Assembly (NCBI RefSeq): GCF_003316875.1
Contig: NZ_QMIL01000001.1
Coordinates: forward strand, 744,001-808,000
Source: Aliidiomarina celeris
Lineage (GTDB): Bacteria; Pseudomonadota; Gammaproteobacteria; Enterobacterales; Alteromonadaceae
DNA length: 64,000 nucleotides
Direction: 5' to 3'
Shown here: positions 54,493-63,109 of the stretch, one piece after another
Position numbering within the stretch: the stretch's first letter is position 1
Layout: each line of letters starts with the position of its first letter
Translations under genes and position numbers: made by a program
The notes under the pieces: model-generated
What the model was told of the DNA's origin: nothing
Database searches by the model: none
The model's input: only the letters and a program-made list of their open reading frames with translations

Positions 54493-54790
54493 AGTTCCCA
54501 ACCAATTTGACTTAACTTTTATCCCCAAAACATTTCACAGCTCTTTTGGCCTGTGTGTTAAGAGGTCCCAGTTGTGTGAGTGATGAAAAAAATTTTACAC
54601 CAAATTTAGCTATTTTTTTGAAAATAGCATTGTCTGAATACTCCCACGATCCCGCCGAGGCTGTCAACCGAGCATTTAGCTCATCCGAGGAATTCAGTGG
54701 GTTAAAAATGAAAATGTCACGAATTCGAAACATCTTTACCAATTATTAACAGATTAAAACCGACGAATCACATTCGGTACAAAAGTCCAT
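54493..54790. other. Gap between receptor terminator and DUF3450 gene
   Basis: An AT-rich stretch of ~300 bp with no convincing gene. Short frames on both strands have no ribosome site or family likeness. It presumably holds the promoter of the DUF3450-ttpC-tonB2 operon, but I cannot pick one pair of boxes with confidence. Confidence 0.5.
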
Positions 54791-54820
54791 AAAAAAAGCC
54801 AGCACCGAGGTGCTGGCTTC
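54791..54820 (-). terminator. Rho-independent terminator of the large TonB-dependent receptor gene
   Basis: AGCCAGCACC (54797-54806) and GGTGCTGGCT (54809-54818) form the stem. On the minus strand it is followed by seven T residues (54797-54791). It lies 34 nt past the stop. Confidence 0.92.
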
Positions 54821-54853
54821 GTATTTACGTTGTCCTAACTTCTAAGCGTTGGC

Positions 54854-57643
54854 TTAGAAACGTTGGGTGTAACGTACATACATAGTACGTCCCCAAGGAT
54901 CGTAAAGGTATGTGTCAACTGTGTCTGAACCATAAGTTTGATAGTAGTTATCATACTTAGGATCTTCGTCAGTTAAGTTACGCACACCGAAGGTCACTGT
55001 CGCGTTCCAAGGAGCGTTGTAGTTAACCTGTAGGTTATGAATAATGTGTGCGTCGATCTCTTTACCTTGTAAACCTTCACTGTAGTCACCGAAGGTTAAG
55101 CCAGTATCCAGGCCTTCTTCAAGCGCTGGAGCACCCCAAGTGCTGTCAGTCAACCATAAGCGGTATACGTTAGACTCAGTGCTGTGGATGTAGCTAATGT
55201 TCCACGCCACGTTAAAGTCGCCGTATGCCCAGCTGTTGTTGATACCCGCACGAATGCGTGGGTAACCAGCACGGCCAGTAACGTTCACACCAGAGCTACC
55301 ACTGTAGTTCTCAACATAAGAACCGGTAATAGAGGTGTTCAGTGTACCCATGCTGCCGAAATCGAAGTTCATGTTTGCTGAAACGTCGAAGCCGTCAGTG
55401 TTGGTTTTACCTAAGTTACCCGCACCTGTTTGTGCGTAAACAATACCACCAGTGTCTGGGTCAAGCTCAACACCTAAGCCAAGTGATTGATCTGGCGCAT
55501 TGGTGATACTTCCTGATGGGAACTGAGTAATGCCTGGAGGACATACGTCGATTAATTCACGGAAACAGCCGATAACAGTACCGATACCGATAGAGCTGAT
55601 CTGGTTAGTAATCTCGATGTTATAGTAATCGAAAGTTAAGTTTAACCAGTCAGTCGGTTGCCATGCAACACCTAAACCGTACTGAGTTGAGTTCTCAGAA
55701 TCAAGGTTAGGGTTTGCGATGCTGTATGTACTAACCTGCACGCTACACGCTTCTTGGCCAACCATCATGATACAAGTTTCACGGTCAGACGTGAACGCTG
55801 CACTGAACGACGGCTGCTGAGTCAAAATGCTCAATGAAGGAGCACGGAAGCCCTTACCGTAGGTACCGCGAATAGTTAGGTTTTCTAGCGGCTGATAACG
55901 TACACCCACCATTGGTGAGAAGTCGCTACCGTAGTCGCTGTACTCATCGTAACGGCCGGCTACGCTGATTTCGAGGTCAGCAAGTACAGGCAACAATGCT
56001 TCAGCATAAACAGCTGTAACATCACGGTCGCCGGCAGCAGAGTTACCTGCAGAACCTACGATTTGGCCTGAAGAGCTCAGTGGATCGTAGTTATCTTGGT
56101 AATACTCTTCACGGTACTCAGCACCGAATGCTACCGCTGCGATACCACCAGGTAATTGGAACAAGTCCATGTCACCGCTGAAGTAGAACTCTTTTACGCT
56201 AGTTTTCATGTCACGTAAAATGGTTGCAGTAAAGCCAAGTGACTGAGGATCGCCATCAAACGGGTCATAAACATTGTATGCACCGCTTGTAATCGCTGCC
56301 TGCGCCAAACCACCCACTACGTAGTTATAGCCAAGGCTAACTGCACGTGCTTGTGAGTAACGGAAGCCCGCGTCTAGGTTAATGTTACCTACACGGCCTT
56401 CAACGCCCATTAACAAGTTATGGGTAGTTGTTTCGTCCAGTGAGTCACGGTTACCTAACGCCGCAAAGCGGTGGAACATGAACAGGTCAGTGTCTGCTAG
56501 ATCTTGATAGTAGGGGTCATCCCACTCAGGGTTCAAACCACCGTTATCAGGATTTGTTGCAGGGTGGTTTGGAGAGCCTGCAGGCAATGAAATCGCGCCA
56601 CCGGGGAATGGGCTTGAAGGTACTGGCGCATAACGACCTTTAGACTCAGACTTAGTTACGCTCGTGCTTGAGTATAACGTCCAGTCGTTGTTGATTTCAT
56701 AGTCACCGTTAGAGAACACTGAGTAGTTGCGCACACTGGTCAAGTTTGCAGAAGTAGCAGCGTGGTCGAACTGACAGTTACGAGTCGCTTCGTTGAACCA
56801 GAACAAATCTGAATCATCGCCATTTGTACATAAACCAGGTACCGCAGTACCGTACTCAGGGTGTTGCAGACGGCTAGCCGCAGCAGTAGACGTGCTTAAG
56901 CTGAAGTTGTTCGAGAAAGTTGAACCCGCACGAGTTCTATACCAGTAGTCACGGTCACGAGTATATACAGTGTCGCGCCAGTTCATTGAAGCACCCGCTA
57001 CGATACGGCCGCGCTCACCAGAGGCACCCATAATCAAGCTGAATTCTTCAGTATCACCGCCTTCAGCGTCTGGACGGCCGATGCCGTAAGTCGCTTGAAC
57101 GCCTTCAAAGTCTTTACGCGTGATGATGTTTACAACACCACCTAATGCGTCAGAACCGTAGATTGCAGAAGCACCGGCAGAAAGTACTTCAATACGCTCT
57201 ACTGCTGCTAATGGAATTGAGTTCAAATCTTGTGATCCACCGGTTTGTGGTGCAGTAGGTGCACGACGGCCGTCAACAAGAATAAGAGTACGGCCTTCAC
57301 CCAAACCACGTAAGCTTACGCCAGAGAAACCAGCGAAAGAGCCACCTGAGCTTGACTGATATGAACCGAATGAGTTACCCGCTGTATCACGGATAAAGTC
57401 TGCAACTGAAATGTCACCACTTGCGTCGATGGTTGCACGGTCGAATACTACAACCGGTAACGCACCTTCCAAGTCGGCGCGGCTTAAGCGTGAACCAGTT
57501 ACCTGGATACGCTCAACGCGTTCTTCTGCTGCTTCTTCGTCGCTCTGCTCTTGCGCCTGGGCTACGCCAGTCATTGCAGTCGCAGTTGCGCCAAACATTA
57601 GCGCTAAACGAATAGACTTAGCTAATTTTGAATTGATGTGCAT
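54854..57643 (-). CDS. Large TonB-dependent outer-membrane receptor
   Basis: A 929-residue receptor. A signal peptide (A-Q-A near residue 30) is followed by an acidic E-Q-S-D-E-E-A-A-E-E segment and the TonB box region R-I-Q-V-T-G-S-R. The plug has G-V-S-L-R-G-L-G-E-G-R-T-L-I-L-V-D-G-R-R and S-A-I-Y-G-S-D-A-L-G-G-V-V-N-I-I-T-R. The barrel ends T-M-Y-V-R-Y-T-Q-R-F. This class is very common in Alteromonadales and often imports peptides or glycans; the substrate is not readable here. It lies just upstream of the TonB2 cluster on the same strand but has its own terminator. Confidence 0.92.
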   Translation of the reverse strand: MHINSKLAKSIRLALMFGATATAMTGVAQAQEQSDEEAAEERVERIQVTGSRLSRADLEGALPVVVFDRATIDASGDISVADFIRDTAGNSFGSYQSSSGGSFAGFSGVSLRGLGEGRTLILVDGRRAPTAPQTGGSQDLNSIPLAAVERIEVLSAGASAIYGSDALGGVVNIITRKDFEGVQATYGIGRPDAEGGDTEEFSLIMGASGERGRIVAGASMNWRDTVYTRDRDYWYRTRAGSTFSNNFSLSTSTAAASRLQHPEYGTAVPGLCTNGDDSDLFWFNEATRNCQFDHAATSANLTSVRNYSVFSNGDYEINNDWTLYSSTSVTKSESKGRYAPVPSSPFPGGAISLPAGSPNHPATNPDNGGLNPEWDDPYYQDLADTDLFMFHRFAALGNRDSLDETTTHNLLMGVEGRVGNINLDAGFRYSQARAVSLGYNYVVGGLAQAAITSGAYNVYDPFDGDPQSLGFTATILRDMKTSVKEFYFSGDMDLFQLPGGIAAVAFGAEYREEYYQDNYDPLSSSGQIVGSAGNSAAGDRDVTAVYAEALLPVLADLEISVAGRYDEYSDYGSDFSPMVGVRYQPLENLTIRGTYGKGFRAPSLSILTQQPSFSAAFTSDRETCIMMVGQEACSVQVSTYSIANPNLDSENSTQYGLGVAWQPTDWLNLTFDYYNIEITNQISSIGIGTVIGCFRELIDVCPPGITQFPSGSITNAPDQSLGLGVELDPDTGGIVYAQTGAGNLGKTNTDGFDVSANMNFDFGSMGTLNTSITGSYVENYSGSSGVNVTGRAGYPRIRAGINNSWAYGDFNVAWNISYIHSTESNVYRLWLTDSTWGAPALEEGLDTGLTFGDYSEGLQGKEIDAHIIHNLQVNYNAPWNATVTFGVRNLTDEDPKYDNYYQTYGSDTVDTYLYDPWGRTMYVRYTQRF

Positions 57644-58164
57644 GTAAGTTCTCCCTGGATCACTTATTGTGATTTTTAGGTTTATATAGCCTCTGGTTTT
57701 ACCCTTCGGCGTAAGCTTCGATCAGCAAAAGCCAACCAATCGTTCTCGATACTAATCAAAAAAAAACATAGTGGCAACACTTGTAACGCACGGAATGTCA
57801 TAAAATTGTGCATTATTTTCAAGTGGTCATTTTGTAGCCATAATGGGCTGTTGTTCTTATTATTACCCTAAATAACCACAAAAAAACGACTATTTTCAGT
57901 TAATTAGCAACAAATTCAATGTTCACCAGCAACGCAAATTGGTTAAAAATAGAACAAAACCACCGAAATACTGTTGAAATTGCCCGCCCACTATAGCAAA
58001 GCGCATAAGGGTTGCAAGGCATTTTACTAAGCTTTCTGTAACTTAGGTTACGAATGTGAAATAATCTTGTTACTTTATCTGTACAAACGCGGTGTAAGTC
58101 GATGTTCCGAGCTGGAACTTTCAGCGGTGGATTTTAATAGATAATTTCAGTAGGTTATAAAGTA
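57644..58164. other. Long AT-rich divergent intergenic region (receptor / priC)
   Basis: About 520 bp separate the receptor from priC. I see no gene. It holds A tracts (57768-57776, 57888-57894) and a near-palindrome GTAACTTAGGTTAC at 58038-58051. The length suggests a long leader or several regulator sites for the receptor, which is inference. Confidence 0.5.
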
Positions 58165-58701
58165 ATGAGTGAAAGCAGCATCGATACCGCCCACCAAACC
58201 CACGAGTACACGCGCGTTTTCGAACAACTTCGTGAGCGCGCACAGCAACAGCCGGAACTGCAACGACATTGGTTCGACCTCACTTTATTTCAAAGCCGTA
58301 GCACGCAGCTCAAGGAATACATTACCGAAGTTGAGCACAATGTCACGCAGTTGCGGCAGCTGGCAGCTAACAGCGAACGTTATACATGGCTGCTTAGCCG
58401 TATCGAACAACAGCTAAGTACGCTGGTACAAGCGCTGTATCGAAATGAGAAGTCTTTTCCAAGTGAGCAAGCGCAGAAACAAGCCGAAGGTTCCGCAGTA
58501 AGTGAACTTCAGCGGCTTCACTTGCAGTTAAAAACCTATCGCGGTTACGAAGTTCGGCTTGCCGATCAACTTCGCAGTGAACAAGCGGCTCCGAACAGTG
58601 CTGCACAGCAACAACGAGTAATCGCTGCGCGGCAGCGGCTGCAGCGCTGCCAGCAAGCCATTACCCAAGTGGAAAAGAAAATTGCGCGGTTAGAGCGCTA
58701 A
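58165..58701 (+). CDS. priC: Primosomal replication protein PriC
   Basis: PriC reloads DnaB at stalled forks lacking a lagging strand. The 178-residue helical protein has the family pattern H-W-F-D-L-T-L-F-Q-S-R-S-T-Q-L-K-E-Y and S-R-I-E-Q-Q-L-S-T-L, then a basic Gln/Arg-rich coiled coil. The Shine-Dalgarno is weak. The end overlaps the convergent tryptophan dioxygenase gene by 4 nt. Identification rests on pattern, not on neighbours. Confidence 0.8.
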   Translation: MSESSIDTAHQTHEYTRVFEQLRERAQQQPELQRHWFDLTLFQSRSTQLKEYITEVEHNVTQLRQLAANSERYTWLLSRIEQQLSTLVQALYRNEKSFPSEQAQKQAEGSAVSELQRLHLQLKTYRGYEVRLADQLRSEQAAPNSAAQQQRVIAARQRLQRCQQAITQVEKKIARLER

Positions 58702-59786
58702 CGACGCTGCCGGCCTAGTGCTTGCTCCACAGACGAAGGCAAGGGTGGTAGTGCCGATTTCGGTAACAAGTACGTGGCTAAATTCATAAAGTCCGCAAAA
58801 ATTCGGTTTCGTTCCGTGGTTTTGCGCAAATATTCGTGCCCAGAAGAGCCACCCGTACCAATTTTGCTACCCAACATGCGCTGCACCATCATCACATGAC
58901 GAAAACGCCAAATAGTAATTTGTTCGTCGATATCCACAAGGCTATTGAGCACCTGCCACGGCAAATTGAACACCGGTTGCTCTCGGTACATGTATATAAA
59001 CAATGCTGCCTGCATGGCTTTTTGCGACAAACGCACCCGCCCTTCGCGCTGAATTTCGGCGTACATTTCAGGGTCAAAAAGTGCTGCAAAACTATTACGT
59101 GTTGCTGCAATACCCGCCAACTCTTGTTCGCGCTCCTGCGCAGAGAGCAATGCATTATCGGCAATTATCGCCTCTTCATGCTTAAGTTGACCTTCAATTG
59201 CCTGCTGATAATGTTGCCAGAAGGAAAAGTCTGGCGTTTCCATAAACGGCATGCGGCTCAGCCACGCGTCCACACACGTGAAAAGGTCGGGCTCGCCCTC
59301 TAATTTCTCGAGGTAAGCGCGGTCCGCGTCGTTGATTCGGTTATAGAACGAAGCTTGATCGAACGCGATGCGCTGATTTCGGTGAAGCCCTAGGGAGATT
59401 TCTAGCTCTTTAAACTGAATGCTTTGAAAGCCACTGGCGGGCACCAAATAGTCGCGAAACTCAAGAAAGTCTTGCGGCGTCATGGTTTCCAACACTTTGA
59501 TTTGCTGGTTTAACAGCTCTTGAATTGTCACCACGCGCTGCAACCGGTGCACCACGGTCATTAGTTGCTCGTCGGGTAAATACTCGGCCCTAAACAACGC
59601 ATGCACAGAGCGTAGTTCGTGCAGCATTTGTTTGAACCACAGCTCGTAGGCCTGATGCACCACAATAAATAAGGTTTCGTCGTGGGCTTCAGGGCCATAC
59701 TTTGAGCTTACCGGCTGTTGCGCCGCTAATAATTTGTCGAGGTGAAGGTATTCACCGTAATAAACCGGATCGGGTTTCTTCGCCAT
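58698..59786 (-). CDS. kynA: Tryptophan 2,3-dioxygenase
   Basis: A cytoplasmic haem enzyme opening the indole ring of tryptophan to N-formylkynurenine. Family motifs include F-I-V-V-H-Q-A-Y-E-L-W-F-K-Q (substrate side), S-G-F-Q-S-I-Q-F and the haem-proximal G-T-G-G-S-S-G-H-E-Y-L-R. At 362 residues it is longer than the compact bacterial form (~280), with extra sequence between residues 130 and 250. Kynureninase is not adjacent. Confidence 0.93.
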   Translation of the reverse strand: MAKKPDPVYYGEYLHLDKLLAAQQPVSSKYGPEAHDETLFIVVHQAYELWFKQMLHELRSVHALFRAEYLPDEQLMTVVHRLQRVVTIQELLNQQIKVLETMTPQDFLEFRDYLVPASGFQSIQFKELEISLGLHRNQRIAFDQASFYNRINDADRAYLEKLEGEPDLFTCVDAWLSRMPFMETPDFSFWQHYQQAIEGQLKHEEAIIADNALLSAQEREQELAGIAATRNSFAALFDPEMYAEIQREGRVRLSQKAMQAALFIYMYREQPVFNLPWQVLNSLVDIDEQITIWRFRHVMMVQRMLGSKIGTGGSSGHEYLRKTTERNRIFADFMNLATYLLPKSALPPLPSSVEQALGRQRR

Positions 59787-59869
59787 TGCGCAATACTCTT
59801 ATTTTGATTGTGCAGCGATAGTACGAAACCCGCGCTTGGCTTACAACTCACAAGCGTACAGAAACGCTT

Positions 59870-60628
59870 TTATTTTGCCGCCCCTTTGCCCGCTGCTTTA
59901 CCGGCAATAATCGCCTGTGTTTCAGGGCTAGCGAGCACCTGCAAAAAGTCTTGCAACTCAAGCTGAATACGCTCTTGAATGGGCTGGAAGGGAGTTTTCA
60001 ATAACTTTTTGCTCAACCGCAAACTGCGTTTCGGCTTGGCCGCTAGCTTTTCCATCACCGCCATTACCGTTGGCTCAAGCTGCTCAGACGATACAACTTT
60101 ATTCACAATGTTGTAGCGCTCGGCGTCGTGCGCATCTATGGCTTCACCCAGCAGCAGTAACTCCGACGCCTTGGTATGGCCACAAAGCAGCGGCACCAAC
60201 TGGCTGGAGGCAGCTTCTGGCACTAACCCCATATCCACAAACGGCATCACAAATTGTGCATCTTGCGTGGCGTACACAAGGTCGCAGTGCAGTAATAAGG
60301 TGGTACCAATTCCCACCGCTGCACCTTGCACGGCGGCAACCACAGGTACATGAACCGAGGAAATAACCTGCAAAAACTGAAACACCGGTGAATCGGGTTT
60401 GAGCTCTCCGTGGCGCAAAAAGTCACCTAAGTCATTTCCTGCGCAAAATAAACTCCCTTCACCGGTAATCAACACCGCCGACACTTCTGTGTCTCTTTCG
60501 TCAGCACTGCGCAGTGCGTCAGTCATTTGCTGATACATAGCCTGGGTTAGCGCATTGCGTTTTTCAGGCCGGTTCAAATGAATACGTACAATACCCTGCT
60601 GCTCTGTTACCACCACATGATCGGTCAT
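59870..60628 (-). CDS. Enoyl-CoA hydratase/isomerase family protein
   Basis: A 252-residue crotonase-fold protein. The oxyanion-hole segments are C-A-G-N-D-L-G-D-F and A-V-Q-G-A-A-V-G-I-G-T. The usual second catalytic glutamate region reads V-D-M-G-L-V-P-E-A-A-S-S, so one Glu is kept. Likely acts on 2-enoyl-CoA or isomerises double bonds; exact substrate unknown. The C-terminus is Ala/Gly/Lys-rich. A candidate FadR operator lies ~75 bp upstream (60702-60718). Confidence 0.88.
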   Translation of the reverse strand: MTDHVVVTEQQGIVRIHLNRPEKRNALTQAMYQQMTDALRSADERDTEVSAVLITGEGSLFCAGNDLGDFLRHGELKPDSPVFQFLQVISSVHVPVVAAVQGAAVGIGTTLLLHCDLVYATQDAQFVMPFVDMGLVPEAASSQLVPLLCGHTKASELLLLGEAIDAHDAERYNIVNKVVSSEQLEPTVMAVMEKLAAKPKRSLRLSKKLLKTPFQPIQERIQLELQDFLQVLASPETQAIIAGKAAGKGAAK

Positions 60629-60701
60629 GTTGTTGCTCCCACTACTTTCTACTTGTTCTGTTTAACGGCCTTTCCGTTTAACAACCATGCTTTGAGCTTA
60701 G

Positions 60702-60718
60702 CACTGGTCTGGCCAGAA
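60702..60718 (+). promoter_or_regulatory. Candidate FadR operator upstream of the enoyl-CoA hydratase gene
   Basis: CACTGGTCTGGCCAGAA keeps ACTGGTC and is nearly palindromic (CTGGTCTGGCCAG). It matches the FadR consensus at about 11 of 17 positions, weaker than the sites by fadR and fadD. Confidence 0.35.
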
Positions 60719-60784
60719 AAGAACCTTAAGCCACGCAAGTTCGGCTATTAAATAAGCAACTGAGCAGGAAACCCAGTACAGAGG

Positions 60785-60813
60785 TTGAAGCGCAAGCGGG
60801 GATAGCGCATAAT
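60785..60813 (+). promoter_or_regulatory. Promoter of the 4.5S RNA gene
   Basis: TTGAAG (60785-60790), a 17 bp spacer and CATAAT (60808-60813), with a GC-rich discriminator and 7 nt to the RNA 5' end. Confidence 0.75.
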
Positions 60814-60820
60814 GCGCGGC

Positions 60821-60932
60821 GGTGGCCCCACGGGTCCCCTCGCAACGCGAACCAGCGAACCCGGTCAGGCCCGGAAGGGAGCAGCCGTAGTTGGGGTAGC
60901 GTGTGCCGGGGTGTGGCTGGTGGGGTTCACCA
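60821..60932 (+). ncRNA. ffs: Signal recognition particle 4.5S RNA
   Basis: The conserved SRP domain IV is present: GGTCAGGCCCGGAAGGGAGC (GGAA tetraloop and the Ffh-binding internal loops) and, on the return strand, GCGTGTGCCGGGGTGTGGCTGG. The ends GGTGGCCCCAC and GTGGGGTTCACC pair to close the long hairpin. About 112 nt, like E. coli (114). With Ffh it targets membrane proteins to FtsY and SecYEG. Exact ends are inferred from pairing. Confidence 0.96.
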
Positions 60933-60942
60933 CTTTCTGTTA

Positions 60943-60962
60943 AAGGGCCTTAGGGTCTTTTC
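60943..60962 (+). terminator. Possible weak terminator of ffs
   Basis: AAAGGGCC (60943-60950), loop TTAG and GGTCTTTT form an 8 bp stem with two G-U pairs and a short T run. It overlaps the stop codon of the convergent ComFB gene. Confidence 0.4.
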
Positions 60963-61240
60963 TCTTGTTCGTCTTCTTCGCGCCGGCGCTGCTCTAAAAA
61001 CGCAACCCCTTTCGCCACAGCAGCTTCCACTTGCTGATTCATTTCTAGCCGTTGTTCTTTCGACAAAAAGAACGCCATATCAACTTCATAGCGAATATAT
61101 TTAGCAGGAAGCTGATTCAGAACCAAACAACACAGGTCGGCAATAAATTCGCCGTCGTAGCGGTTTTGTAAACCAAGCGCTTCAATATGTTCCGCCACCA
61201 CATGTTCATAGTAGTTGTGAATATCGTCATTTAATTTCAT
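60950..61240 (-). CDS. ComFB family protein
   Basis: A 96-residue protein of the late-competence ComFB family. Features are N-D-D-I-H-N-Y-Y-E-H-V-V, then D-L-C-C-L-V-L-N-Q-L-P-A-K-Y-I-R-Y, the usual core, and a charged tail. The family's role beyond Bacillus competence is poorly known; some cyanobacterial ComFB proteins bind cyclic dinucleotides. It converges on ffs. No competence genes are near. Confidence 0.82.
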   Translation of the reverse strand: MKLNDDIHNYYEHVVAEHIEALGLQNRYDGEFIADLCCLVLNQLPAKYIRYEVDMAFFLSKEQRLEMNQQVEAAVAKGVAFLEQRRREEDEQEKRP

Positions 61241-61295
61241 CGCTAATCCTTGATCATACGTCGGCGTTCACACCGAGTGAATGCCACTTGCGAGC

Positions 61296-61319
61296 AAAAA
61301 CGCGGCTTATTTCGCCGCG
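61296..61319 (-). terminator. Terminator overlapping the end of the KAS III gene
   Basis: CGCGGC (61301-61306) and GCCGCG (61314-61319) form a 6 bp GC stem with the TAA stop codon in the loop. On the minus strand TTTTT follows (61300-61296). The stem uses the last codons of the gene. Confidence 0.8.
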
Positions 61320-62395
61320 CGTTGCGCCCATGCGGCCTGTGAGCCGTCAAACAACGGCTTCACTAAGTCCAAAGCCGTTAAACCATTGTCGGCGAGCGTG
61401 GTTTGGTTGTCGCCCAATGGCGTTACCCGTTGCCCCCAACGAATCAGCCCTGCACCACAGGTAAGCCCGCCGCCAAATACAGCAGAAACAATAGTGTCTC
61501 CGGGTTTTACCATGCCGGTTTCTAATGCTTCACAAAACGCGATAGGCAAGGTCGCCGACGAAGTATTACCATATTTTTGAATATTCACCATGGTTTTACC
61601 TTCTGGCACTTTACACATTTTCGCCAGAAAATCGATTAACCGCTTGTTGGCTTGGTGTGGAATCAGCGCGTCTACATCGTCCATGCTCTTGCCGGTTTCC
61701 TGAAACACCGCTTCAACCGCAGCACTCATACCCTTTACCGCACGTTTAAAAATTTCTTGGCCTTCAAAGTTAAACGGCATCACGCCGTCAAAGTTATAGC
61801 GGTCGAAACTCATACCAAAGTCGAGCGACAGCACATCACGCGCGTCGGCGTCGCAGCTTACCTTAGAGGCCAACAAGCCCGCTTCTTCGGTGCTCGCCTC
61901 TAAAATCATTGCGCCAGCGCCGTCCCCAAATAGCACCGCGCTCTCCCGCTTGGTCCAGTCTAAAATACGGGTAAGCCGCTCGGCACCAATAATCAGTACC
62001 CGTTTATGCATACCCATACGAATACTCGAAGTGGCAAAGTGCATGGCATATAAAAAGCTTGAACAAGCAGCGTTCAAGTCGAATGCTGCAGCGCCGGTTG
62101 CACCAATTTCTTTTTGCACCTTCGAAGCTACATTCGGAATAATTTCGTCGGGCGTACAGGTACCAACAATAATCAAGTCTAATTGATCCGCTGCTAAACC
62201 TGCTGCTGCTAACGCATTACGTGCGGCAACAGCTGCCATCGTAGAGGTGCCGACCGCGCTTACTCGGCGCTCTTCAATACCCGTTCGCGTGCGAATCCAC
62301 TCGTCAGACGTGTCTAGAAAGGTCGCAATATCGTCGTTGGTTAATACCGCTGGCGGCACACATTTGCCCCAGCCGGTAATGTCAGCATAAAACAT
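61307..62395 (-). CDS. 3-oxoacyl-ACP synthase III family protein
   Basis: A KAS III (FabH-like) condensing enzyme of 362 residues. The triad is Cys in N-A-A-C-S-S-F, His in I-P-H-Q-A-N and Asn in G-N-T-S-S-A-T, with the glycine-rich F-G-G-G-L-T-C-G-A-G. It is longer than E. coli FabH (317) by a C-terminal extension and inserts. The gene stands alone, away from any fab cluster, so it may be a second KAS III or act on unusual primers. E. coli FabH makes acetoacetyl-ACP; this one's substrate cannot be told. Confidence 0.9.
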   Translation of the reverse strand: MFYADITGWGKCVPPAVLTNDDIATFLDTSDEWIRTRTGIEERRVSAVGTSTMAAVAARNALAAAGLAADQLDLIIVGTCTPDEIIPNVASKVQKEIGATGAAAFDLNAACSSFLYAMHFATSSIRMGMHKRVLIIGAERLTRILDWTKRESAVLFGDGAGAMILEASTEEAGLLASKVSCDADARDVLSLDFGMSFDRYNFDGVMPFNFEGQEIFKRAVKGMSAAVEAVFQETGKSMDDVDALIPHQANKRLIDFLAKMCKVPEGKTMVNIQKYGNTSSATLPIAFCEALETGMVKPGDTIVSAVFGGGLTCGAGLIRWGQRVTPLGDNQTTLADNGLTALDLVKPLFDGSQAAWAQRAAK

Positions 62396-62491
62396 TCGTA
62401 ACTATCCTCTTTCTACGCCCTCTCGGGCGTGACTCAATGGTGTTAATCGTATACCTTAATGCTCAGAACAGGAACCCTGATCGAGGCGAAC

Positions 62492-63109
62492 ATGTCACGG
62501 CACCTTCAAATTCTTTGTATCGCGGCCTGTGCAGGCATTGGGCTGAGTGGCTGTCAAGGCACACCTTATGCTAATCCTGCATTAAACCTTAACGTAAGCA
62601 TGGAACAAACAGCACCGGCCTTCCCCCTGCGCTTGGCTGCACAGAGCCTGCAGGTTATTGACCGTCGCCCGCAGCATCATGTGGTGCGCATACATCGTGG
62701 CAATAAACCCGCAGAGTTTGCCACGTCTAGCCAGCCCTTGGCTACTCTGATCAGTACCCCGCTGCACGCGTATTACCGAACCGAGAGCGCCCAAACCGAT
62801 ACCGACACAGGGCAATTAACCATTGCCATCGAGCAAACACTCTGTATCGTTCAACAGTCATTAACGCGGCATCATGCGGAATGTACCATTCGCTTAGAAG
62901 CCCAAGCTGAAAGTGACCAAGGCCGCTTAGCCAAAACCTATACCTACGCTCGGCAACGCGAAGGAAGCCTGAATGTTTCACTGCAGCATTTAAGTGACGA
63001 CCTCTCCACCCTACTCAGTCAAGCCTTGCGCGACATTCAAGCCGACAACGCATTGCACGAATGGCTGCAACCCTTATCTTCAAACCCTAACAATGAGTTT
63101 TCCCAATGA
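62492..63109 (+). CDS. yajG: YajG-like lipoprotein
   Basis: A predicted lipoprotein of 205 residues, with lipobox L-S-G-C (Cys about 21) after a short signal. Relatives of YajG show the same order before ampG. The pattern N-P-A-L-N-L-N-V and T-P-L-H-A-Y-Y is family-like. The ATG at 62492 (GAGG 5 nt upstream) is preferred over a frame starting at 62459. Its stop overlaps the next gene by 4 nt. Function unknown. Confidence 0.83.
   Translation: MSRHLQILCIAACAGIGLSGCQGTPYANPALNLNVSMEQTAPAFPLRLAAQSLQVIDRRPQHHVVRIHRGNKPAEFATSSQPLATLISTPLHAYYRTESAQTDTDTGQLTIAIEQTLCIVQQSLTRHHAECTIRLEAQAESDQGRLAKTYTYARQREGSLNVSLQHLSDDLSTLLSQALRDIQADNALHEWLQPLSSNPNNEFSQ

Noticed and set aside
54512-54742. Small frames on both strands between the receptor and DUF3450 genes
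   Set aside because: No Shine-Dalgarno, no conserved motif, AT-rich composition typical of spacer.
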